Assembly: GCF_963676815.1 (NCBI RefSeq)
Contig: NZ_OY781365.1
Span: forward strand, 1,460,501 to 1,524,500
Direction of reading: 5' to 3'
Source: an uncultured Draconibacterium sp.
GTDB lineage: Bacteria; Bacteroidota; Bacteroidia; Bacteroidales; Prolixibacteraceae
Length of the DNA: 64,000 bases
The position numbers were made by a program, and so were the translations under genes. A model generated the notes under the pieces. It was not told where the DNA came from, did no database searches, and saw only the letters and a program-made list of their open reading frames with translations. Positions 54,353-61,664 of this stretch are shown in pieces. Each line of letters begins with the position of its first letter. The first letter of the stretch is position 1.

Positions 54353-55693
54353 TTAATCTACAATCTCTTCGTAGCTTGGGCTAAGATCAACATGCTTCAA
54401 ACGCATTTCTGCGAAAATTACAGCGATTATCAGCAATACAACATTTCCAATAATTAATGTCGTAGAAAGCTGCATCACATTTAACCAAATATTAAATACA
54501 GCACAGGCTGTAGAAAAAATCAGAATAAATGTCAACATCGGTTTACTGCTTTTAAATTTTGATTTTTCCCATCCGGCCGGGCTAATCTGTGGTAATTTCC
54601 AGATAAAAGCACAAATAATTGCTACTGCGAAGGTTGTCAGAATTAAACACAGGTTACCCAATATACTTATTGATAAACCTGAAATAATACAAACAACTGC
54701 CAGTACGTATAAAATGGCCAGTAAAACAACCGGAGTTTTATATTTTGGATGTAAATAAGCAAGTTTTTGTGGTAACCATCCATCGTCGCAACCTTGTAAA
54801 ATTGGTTTTGTTGCCCATGCAAACTGTGCATTCAAGGTAGAAATAAGCGCAAACATTGCACCACAAACGATAAAGAATACATACAATGGACGAGACAAAA
54901 TATTCTCTGCTACTGTAGCCAGATTTATTCCGGCAACCTGTTCAACAGGAAGAACACCTGCGGCCACTACACCAATAGCACCATATACCAAGGCTACTGC
55001 AAGTGTTGAAACAATCATTACAAGAGGAATATCCCGGATTGGATTTTTTGCTTCGGCTGATAAGTTCGCAATAACAGTACCACCACCAACGGCAAATGTA
55101 AGTAACCCACCTGCCTGAAATAATCCACCAATACCATTAGTCATGAACCCCGATGTAAGATAATCGGGTTGTATATGACCAACACCAAAGGCAGCAAATA
55201 CGCCCAGCGCTACACATAAAAGAATTACGATAATATTTTGGAATTTTGCCATTACATCCACACCAATTATGTTGACAACAAAAAACACAGTAGTTAGAAT
55301 TAACGCTATTATTTTCTCGTCACCAAAATGAAATAATGAAATAAAGTAACTGGCAAACGAAAGCGAAAACATGGCCAAAGACAGGTTGCTTAGAGCATTA
55401 ACAACTGTATAAATGCCAGCCATACGCTTTCCTGCTAACATGGCAATCATGGTATATTCGCCACCGCGCACGCATACTGCCCCGCAAATTAAAATTTTGG
55501 GAATAGAGAATCCTACAACCAAAACTGCCGAAATGATAAATGCAATTGGAACCGAACGACCGGTTAATGCAATTGCCGCTCCTAACAAGGTCATTATACC
55601 TGCACCAATAATCTGACCAATTGCGGTACTCATCAAATCCCAAAATCCCAATGTCTTTTTTAACTGTTTTGTAGAATCTCCCTGTTTTGCCAT
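54353..55693 (-). CDS. APC-family amino acid permease
   Basis: 446 residues with about twelve helices. The first has the APC substrate loop TAIGQIIGAGIMTLLGAAIAL, and helix 6 and 8 regions follow (LFQAGGLLTFAVGGGTVIANLSAEAKNPIRDIPLV). It is an inner-membrane proton- or exchange-coupled amino acid transporter. Its place between the cysteine desulfidase (16 bp upstream) and MalY genes suggests cysteine, cystine or Cys-Gly uptake. Escherichia coli pairs its cysteine desulfidase with a permease of a different family. Confidence 0.9.
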   Translation of the reverse strand: MAKQGDSTKQLKKTLGFWDLMSTAIGQIIGAGIMTLLGAAIALTGRSVPIAFIISAVLVVGFSIPKILICGAVCVRGGEYTMIAMLAGKRMAGIYTVVNALSNLSLAMFSLSFASYFISLFHFGDEKIIALILTTVFFVVNIIGVDVMAKFQNIIVILLCVALGVFAAFGVGHIQPDYLTSGFMTNGIGGLFQAGGLLTFAVGGGTVIANLSAEAKNPIRDIPLVMIVSTLAVALVYGAIGVVAAGVLPVEQVAGINLATVAENILSRPLYVFFIVCGAMFALISTLNAQFAWATKPILQGCDDGWLPQKLAYLHPKYKTPVVLLAILYVLAVVCIISGLSISILGNLCLILTTFAVAIICAFIWKLPQISPAGWEKSKFKSSKPMLTFILIFSTACAVFNIWLNVMQLSTTLIIGNVVLLIIAVIFAEMRLKHVDLSPSYEEIVD

Positions 55694-55709
55694 AATGAAA
55701 TATCCTGTT

Positions 55710-56993
55710 TTATTTCTTAGTCATAATATCAAGCACCATTTTATCGGTTTGGCTCATTCCTTCCGATCCAATATCTGTAAGGTTCCGGATGGTTTTATCC
55801 ACATCGTTATCGGCAATTCCTTCCAACGACGAAACCACTTTGTTGTCCATGGCCATCATTGCCGAAAAGGTGGCTGACGATGCAGCATTCGAAACTTTAA
55901 GCGCACAACTTGGTTTTGCTCCGTCGCAAATTACCCCGGCAATATTTCCGATCATATTTTTTACCGAGTAAGCTACCTGATCGCGGTTGCCTCCCATTAA
56001 GTAGGTAATTCCACACGATGCCCCAATTCCGGCAACTGTTACGCCACACAATCCTGACAAGCGACCCAATCCACGCTTGATGTAAATTACCATAAGGTGA
56101 CTCAATGCCAGTGCACGAATCATCTGTTCTTTTGTTTTTTTCATTTCTTCGGCAAAAACCACCACGGGCAAGGTTGCGGTAATTCCCTGGTTTCCACTTC
56201 CGGAATTGCTCATCACCGGAATCATTGCCCCGGCCATCCGAACATCGCATGCGGCAGCAGTAACTGCAACAAGCTTATTATAAACACTGTCGCCCATAAT
56301 ATTCTGATACGAACTACTTTGAATTACGCGAGCCACAGAGTGACCAAATGTTCCGTTAGCAGATTCATCAGCTGCCAATTTATTCAGAACGGCAGCCTGC
56401 TGCAAAAACTCCAACTCTTCCAGCGGTGTTTCTGTAGCAAATTCGTAAATTTTATTAAAATTGAGATCCACCTGATCGGTATCCTCTTTTGTGATTTTAT
56501 TGCCCGATAGTTTATCCAATATCACTACATCGTTCGACTCCACATAAGCAATATTTGTGTGCGTTCCACAAATTATTGCTTTTGAATGCGCTTTGTCGCC
56601 AAAACAACAGGCTTCGATATACAGTTTATCAGGTGCATCTTCCTTCAGGTGCACAACTATTTGCTTCTCTTCAACTACTTGTTTGGCTTCTTCCAGTTTA
56701 TCGTCATCAATATCCTTCAGCACCTCCAGTCCGTATTCCGATCGGCCAATCACAATTCCTAAAGCAATAGCAATGGGAAGCCCAATCATTCCTGTACCGG
56801 GAATCCCAACTCCCATTGAATTTTTTAGAATGTTACTGCTCAGATACAATTCGGTACGGACAACTTTCTCGCCCAAAACTTCCCGCGCTTTTGATACCGC
56901 CAATGCTACAGCAACGGGTTCAGTACATCCGATAGCCGGTACCACTTCCCGCTTCATGAGCTGAAGAATAACTTCTGTCTCTTCCTTCTTCAT
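55710..56993 (-). CDS. L-cysteine desulfidase family protein (CyuA/UPF0597)
   Basis: 427 residues, the family length. It contains VPAIGCTEPVAVALA (about 16-30), CCFGDKAHSKAIICGTHTNIAYVE, SNSGSGNQGITATLPVVV and the C-terminal SCALKVSNAASSATFSAMMAM. These conserved cysteines and the serine dehydratase-like layout mark the UPF0597 family, whose E. coli member CyuA (YhaM) breaks L-cysteine into pyruvate, ammonia and sulfide and carries an iron-sulfur cluster. The gene is 16 bp before the APC permease gene and follows the Ntn hydrolase gene, all on the minus strand, fitting use of cysteine as carbon, nitrogen or sulfur source. Confidence 0.9.
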   Translation of the reverse strand: MKKEETEVILQLMKREVVPAIGCTEPVAVALAVSKAREVLGEKVVRTELYLSSNILKNSMGVGIPGTGMIGLPIAIALGIVIGRSEYGLEVLKDIDDDKLEEAKQVVEEKQIVVHLKEDAPDKLYIEACCFGDKAHSKAIICGTHTNIAYVESNDVVILDKLSGNKITKEDTDQVDLNFNKIYEFATETPLEELEFLQQAAVLNKLAADESANGTFGHSVARVIQSSSYQNIMGDSVYNKLVAVTAAACDVRMAGAMIPVMSNSGSGNQGITATLPVVVFAEEMKKTKEQMIRALALSHLMVIYIKRGLGRLSGLCGVTVAGIGASCGITYLMGGNRDQVAYSVKNMIGNIAGVICDGAKPSCALKVSNAASSATFSAMMAMDNKVVSSLEGIADNDVDKTIRNLTDIGSEGMSQTDKMVLDIMTKK

Positions 56994-57066
56994 AAGAGAA
57001 ATAACTTTATATCAGCTTGTAAAAAAACTTTAAAAAATGTGGGGTTAACAATTGAGATCAATTACA

Positions 57067-58302
57067 TTATTCGCTCAGCAAATCAACGTCAAACTGTGCT
57101 TTGTACGAAGCATCCAGATAACTGTCAACCCAAGCGTTGAATTCGATAATTTCCTTTTTAGAATATTTCTCATCCAGTTTCGATATCAATTCCTCCGTTT
57201 TATCAAAAATCTCATTTTCAATTGGTTTAAGCAGCTGCCAGTAACCTGTTCCTTCTTTATTTAAAACTGCAGAAAGATTAATGTAGTTTGTTCCTTTATC
57301 AATGGTAATCGGGAAACATTCGGCTTTAAAATCCAGGGCTGCATTACAAACCGGCGCTCTGTAATCGTCCATGTTCAGTTCTGCTGCTTTTGGTAATTCG
57401 TCAGACGATAACCACGCAGGAATTGCAACTGAAGTTAACGGGAATCCAAGAATCGTCCACATCATCATATTGTCAACATGCTCCTCATCCTTTGCTCCAA
57501 CAAACATAAACGACGAAGCTGTAGAAACACGAGGAATATAATCGATGAAAAAACGAAAATCAGCCACATCTTTTTTCGCAGGAATATTAACAGTTAAATC
57601 GGTTTTTGTACGTGGATGATATAAACTACGAGGAATAGCCTGTAACAAATATTCGGCGCTAAGTTTATTTTCAACCCAGGCGTCATTCAATATCCCAATG
57701 GCATTATCGTATCGGTTATATCCAAAACCAACACTCAAATCTCCACTCATCGAATGGTTGGTACGAACCACAATTCCGCGTGGTGCTACTACAGGATCGT
57801 TAACATCAACTTTTACGTATTTGTAGTTTCCGGTCTCAAAATAAGCAGCGCCACCGTATGCATCGATTACACCATAATTGGAATTTACTCCCATTGGTCG
57901 CGACAAGGTGTCGAGAAAGTGCTGAAAGTCTTCAACAGATGCACAAACCATCAGCGCTTTTTTCATTACAACGCCATCCTGACCTTTTAACTTTGTAGTG
58001 TCGCCAACATTGTTGGTATATGCAGCAGTGTTAATGATAGCAAAACCTTTTTCGTTGTATCCGCCCCAAACCGATTTGTTCCAACGTTTTTCAACGGCAT
58101 CAACAAGCCCCATGTATTTGTATTTCCCGTCAGTGAAAAGATGGAGTGCGTTGTCCATTGTTCCGGTGTCGCGGTTTTTAAACAATATCGGTTTGCCGTC
58201 AACGGTATATTTACCGGAAACAATAAATGAGGTACAGGCTATGGCGCTACTTCCAAAAAGAAGGAACGAGCCTAAAATTGTAAATAGTATTAGTTTTTTC
58301 AT
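57067..58302 (-). CDS. Exported Ntn-type C-N hydrolase (choloylglycine hydrolase/C45/C69-like)
   Basis: 411 residues from the ATG at 58302; an ATG 12 codons earlier adds an unlikely leader. The signal peptide ends at SSAIA, immediately followed by Cys23 in CTSFIVSGKYTVDG. Signal cleavage there would leave cysteine as the N-terminal nucleophile, and NRDTG, NEKGFAIINTA and VVRTNHS fit the Ntn active-site pattern. The same AIAC can be read as a lipobox, which would block that nucleophile. Family members hydrolyse amides or dipeptides. In this operon (with GGT, cysteine desulfidase and permease) a Cys-Gly dipeptidase role is attractive but unproven. Confidence 0.8.
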   Translation of the reverse strand: MKKLILFTILGSFLLFGSSAIACTSFIVSGKYTVDGKPILFKNRDTGTMDNALHLFTDGKYKYMGLVDAVEKRWNKSVWGGYNEKGFAIINTAAYTNNVGDTTKLKGQDGVVMKKALMVCASVEDFQHFLDTLSRPMGVNSNYGVIDAYGGAAYFETGNYKYVKVDVNDPVVAPRGIVVRTNHSMSGDLSVGFGYNRYDNAIGILNDAWVENKLSAEYLLQAIPRSLYHPRTKTDLTVNIPAKKDVADFRFFIDYIPRVSTASSFMFVGAKDEEHVDNMMMWTILGFPLTSVAIPAWLSSDELPKAAELNMDDYRAPVCNAALDFKAECFPITIDKGTNYINLSAVLNKEGTGYWQLLKPIENEIFDKTEELISKLDEKYSKKEIIEFNAWVDSYLDASYKAQFDVDLLSE

Positions 58303-58359
58303 GCGATTTAATATTTTATTGAAGAGTAACATCTTCATTTTATTGTAAATAATTCCTTT

Positions 58360-60081
58360 CTAATTTACGCCAACAGCGGTATTATCAGCGCGAGGATCGG
58401 ATCCTCCTTGCAGATTGCCATCAGGCAGTACAGTTACGGCATTCAACTGTCCAAGTGTACCTCGTTCCTGCATGGTGTGCCCAAGTTGCTCCAACTGCTG
58501 TATCACTGTTGAATCAAGCCCCTTGTTTTCATATAAAATCAAGTCGGGCAACCACTGATGGTGTGTTTTTTTCGCATTTATAGCCTCCTGAATATCCATA
58601 CCAAATTCAGTTACATTCATTATAGCCTGGTATACAGAAGTTATAATAGTAGATCCTCCGGGAGTTCCGACAACCATAAACAGTTCGCCGTCCTTTTCCA
58701 GGATGGTTGGAGTCATTGAACTAAGCATTCGTTTTTCGGGTGCAATGGCATTGGCCTCTCCGCCAACCAATCCGAACTGGTTAGGCACTCCGGCTTTCGC
58801 ACTAAAATCGTCCATTTCGTTGTTTAAAAAGAAACCCGATTTTTCAACGTACACCTTCGAACCAAAAATTCCGTTCAGGGTAGTCGTTATTGCGATGGCA
58901 TTATGATCTTTGTCGACGATTGAAAAATGTGTTGTCTCGGTGCTTTCGATCACTTCAACCTCACCTTCCTTAATATCATGCGAATCTGTTTTGGCGTCCA
59001 TCCGAATATCAGCAAACCGGCCTTTCAAATAATTTCTATCCAGCAGCATTTTAACCGGAACATCATAAAAATCCGGATCGCCAAGGTAGGTTGCTCTGTC
59101 GGCATAAACCCGCCTTTCCAATTCGGTTATTACGTGAATACTTTTTGTTGAATTGTGCCCGAACTCGCCGAAATTATATGCCTCACTTCCTTTTAACAGC
59201 TGAAGCAAAGCCACTCCTCCACTTGATGGTGGCGGCATTGAGATTACTTTATAATCACGAAATGTTCCTTCCACAGGCGTTCTCCAAACCGAATGATAAT
59301 CGTCCAGGTCTTCCTGCGAAATAATTCCGCCCGTTTTGGCCATTTCCTCAATTAAATTCTTTGCGGTTTCTCCGGTGTAAAATCCATCGCGGCCCTTATC
59401 ACGAATTAATTTTAATGCTTCAGCCAACTCAGGCAAAACAACCAAATCACCGGTTTCCCATTTTCCGCCGTTGTAATAATACGTTGTACTATCGTTAGCC
59501 AGCAAAATAGATTCCTGACTGCGGTTATATTTCCTTGCTTCTTTTTCTGTTAAAGGGAAACCTTTTTCTGCCAGATCGATGGCCGGCTGAACCAGCTTTT
59601 CGAAAGGCAGGGAACCCAATTTCTCGTATAATTGTATCATTCCGTCAACCGATCCGGGTACTCCAACGGCCAATGAACCAAATGAAGAGAGCCGTGGAAT
59701 TACATCGCCCTTGTCATCCTGGTACATCGTTTCGGTTGCCGACTTTGGCGCTTTTTCCCGAAAATCGAGACTGCCGTATTCTCCATCTGCTTTTCGGTAA
59801 ACAGCAAAACCACCGCCGCCGATATTCCCGGCGCCCGGATAAACTACCGCCAGCGCAAAATGTACAGCAATGGCTGCATCATAGGCATTTCCTCCCTCTG
59901 CCAAAATTTGTGCTCCAACTTCTGACGCCAAAGGATGAGCAGAAGTAACCATACCATTTTCGGCAACAACTCCTCTTCCGGAGATGAGCATCAATTTTCG
60001 CTCTGTTTTTACATTGCATGAGGCAAGCATAAAAATGAGGCTAATACCAAAAAGTAATTTACAATGGCTTTTATAAATCAT
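58360..60081 (-). CDS. ggt: Gamma-glutamyltransferase (lipoprotein)
   Basis: 573 residues from the ATG at 60081 (an ATG seven codons upstream is possible). The lipobox FMLASC anchors it to a membrane. The large-subunit part has PLASEVGAQILAEGGNAYDAAIA and GAGNIGGGGF. The autoprocessing site is ETTHFSIVD, where the first Thr becomes the N-terminal nucleophile of the small subunit (residue 383 from this start). PPPSSGGVALLQLL and the C-terminal SDPRADNTAVGVN complete the family pattern. It removes gamma-glutamyl groups from glutathione and related peptides, giving Cys-Gly from glutathione. It follows SusD across a strong hairpin. Confidence 0.92.
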   Translation of the reverse strand: MIYKSHCKLLFGISLIFMLASCNVKTERKLMLISGRGVVAENGMVTSAHPLASEVGAQILAEGGNAYDAAIAVHFALAVVYPGAGNIGGGGFAVYRKADGEYGSLDFREKAPKSATETMYQDDKGDVIPRLSSFGSLAVGVPGSVDGMIQLYEKLGSLPFEKLVQPAIDLAEKGFPLTEKEARKYNRSQESILLANDSTTYYYNGGKWETGDLVVLPELAEALKLIRDKGRDGFYTGETAKNLIEEMAKTGGIISQEDLDDYHSVWRTPVEGTFRDYKVISMPPPSSGGVALLQLLKGSEAYNFGEFGHNSTKSIHVITELERRVYADRATYLGDPDFYDVPVKMLLDRNYLKGRFADIRMDAKTDSHDIKEGEVEVIESTETTHFSIVDKDHNAIAITTTLNGIFGSKVYVEKSGFFLNNEMDDFSAKAGVPNQFGLVGGEANAIAPEKRMLSSMTPTILEKDGELFMVVGTPGGSTIITSVYQAIMNVTEFGMDIQEAINAKKTHHQWLPDLILYENKGLDSTVIQQLEQLGHTMQERGTLGQLNAVTVLPDGNLQGGSDPRADNTAVGVN

Positions 60082-60126
60082 AAGTTTAAAAAAGAGATAC
60101 AATATAATTGAAAATATTTTTAAAAT

Positions 60127-60152
60127 AGGGAGGATAAAATTTTATCCCCCCT
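60127..60152 (-). terminator. Attenuator hairpin between susD-like and ggt genes
   Basis: A 13-position stem with one A/C mismatch (AGGGAGGATAAAA/TTTTATCCCCCCT) sits 22 bp after the susD stop. On the minus strand a T/A-rich run follows. Such hairpins after SusCD genes commonly reduce expression of the downstream enzymes relative to the importer. Confidence 0.65.
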
Positions 60153-60173
60153 GAATTGTTTAACTTAAAATTA

Positions 60174-61583
60174 CTAACGATTGACCTCAGTTGGAGCATA
60201 TGCTCCCGGCTCAGCCGGAGATGAGGTATTTGATTCCAGTTCGTCGCTTGGATATATTAATCGCTCGACATTTGCTGTTTGTGTTGGAGTGTTAAAACCA
60301 AAAGGAACAGCAATATCCGAGTCGTCTTTTTGCAATCTTCGGGTATCGTTATACGGCATAAAAGTCATAAACCCTGTCAAGTATCTTTCTTCCACAATTT
60401 CCCTCAATAACGCCCTATCAGCCGATAAACTTCCGTCTTCATTTTCAATTCCGCCAGCTTCAAAATCGGCAGCCACATAAGCATCGTACACCATTTCCAT
60501 CGCCTCAACACTTTCGTTAAAAAAAGCTCCGGCACTTAACTCAGCTCTCAAAGCATTCAGGTATTCCAAACCAGTTGAGAAACTATGAGACCTTGCTCCT
60601 GCTTCAGCAAGAATTAATAAATTCTCTTGGTACGAAACAAGTGGCTGAGGTTCGAATTGTGCAGCAATACCGGTATTTCCATCGGCATTGTCGTGGTCGA
60701 TAGTGTAATACTGAGTTCTTGCTTCTTCGTTTGTTTTTGAGTTTGATCGTGAGTCAAGAAGCTCAAGCAAATAGCTTGGATGCGTAGCATCAGGGACAAC
60801 TCCAACACGGTAACCACCTGTTGACAAACGTGCGTAAAGTGTGTTTTTTGATCCAGGATCTACAACACCTTCATAAGGCACAAACATCATACTATTAGCG
60901 GCCGATGAAATACCATTCATTGCAGCACTGTATGCTTCGCTGTATTCTTTGGTAAGCATGTAGTAACGGGCTTTTAAAGTATAAGCCGACTCCAGCCACT
61001 TTTCGGCATCGCCGTTAAATATATAATCGCCGTTAACCACATCGCCTGAAGTAACATTTTCCAAATCGCTTATTGCTTCCGATAACAAAGATTGTAGCGA
61101 GCTAAACACTGCCTTTTGGTTGTCGAATACCGGATTGTCGATACCGTTTAATGCTTCAGAATATGGAATATCGCCAAATAAAGAAGCGTAAGTTCCGATA
61201 AGATGTGCTTCAACAACTTTTGTAATTCCCATATATAGGAAGTTGCCTTCTTTTCTCTCGCGAATATCACGAAGTGGGGTAAGTACGCTTTGGTAACCAT
61301 CCCAATCGAATGAACGATCGGTAAAAATATAGCTATAAAACTCTTGTTCAATCTGCTCGTAACCAATAAGCTGGCCAGAGTAATAACTGGCAACACGGTC
61401 GAATGTCCCCAGTTGAATCATCATGTTTTCAATTTCTGCACCCTTTAAGAAGAGACCGGCATCCACCGCATCAACAGTTAATTGATTTGGATTGTCGTTG
61501 ATATCATCTACCAGATCCTGACACCCAAAAAATGAAGTAAGAATTGCTAATGCAAATAGGTATTTTATATGTATTCTTTTCAT
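60174..61583 (-). CDS. SusD/RagB-family surface lipoprotein (nutrient binding)
   Basis: 469 residues. The lipobox TSFFGC gives lipid anchoring at the cell surface. An alpha-helical body with tetratricopeptide-like repeats (WLESAYTLKARYYMLTKEYSEAYSAAMNG) and the C-terminal SERYLTGF-like segment (EERYLTGFMTFMPYNDTRRLQ) are typical of SusD family 2. It acts as lid over its SusC barrel to hand over large or charged nutrients. It is the second gene after SusC in the thiol operon (gap 81 bp). Its ligand is unknown, with a gamma-glutamyl peptide or other thiol inferred from the neighbours. Confidence 0.9.
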   Translation of the reverse strand: MKRIHIKYLFALAILTSFFGCQDLVDDINDNPNQLTVDAVDAGLFLKGAEIENMMIQLGTFDRVASYYSGQLIGYEQIEQEFYSYIFTDRSFDWDGYQSVLTPLRDIRERKEGNFLYMGITKVVEAHLIGTYASLFGDIPYSEALNGIDNPVFDNQKAVFSSLQSLLSEAISDLENVTSGDVVNGDYIFNGDAEKWLESAYTLKARYYMLTKEYSEAYSAAMNGISSAANSMMFVPYEGVVDPGSKNTLYARLSTGGYRVGVVPDATHPSYLLELLDSRSNSKTNEEARTQYYTIDHDNADGNTGIAAQFEPQPLVSYQENLLILAEAGARSHSFSTGLEYLNALRAELSAGAFFNESVEAMEMVYDAYVAADFEAGGIENEDGSLSADRALLREIVEERYLTGFMTFMPYNDTRRLQKDDSDIAVPFGFNTPTQTANVERLIYPSDELESNTSSPAEPGAYAPTEVNR

Positions 61584-61664
61584 CTGTATTAAATTTTTTG
61601 ATTTCTGAAGGTTCTACATCCACCAACCGACGGACAGGAACTCATCATGTCAATTTTTACTATT

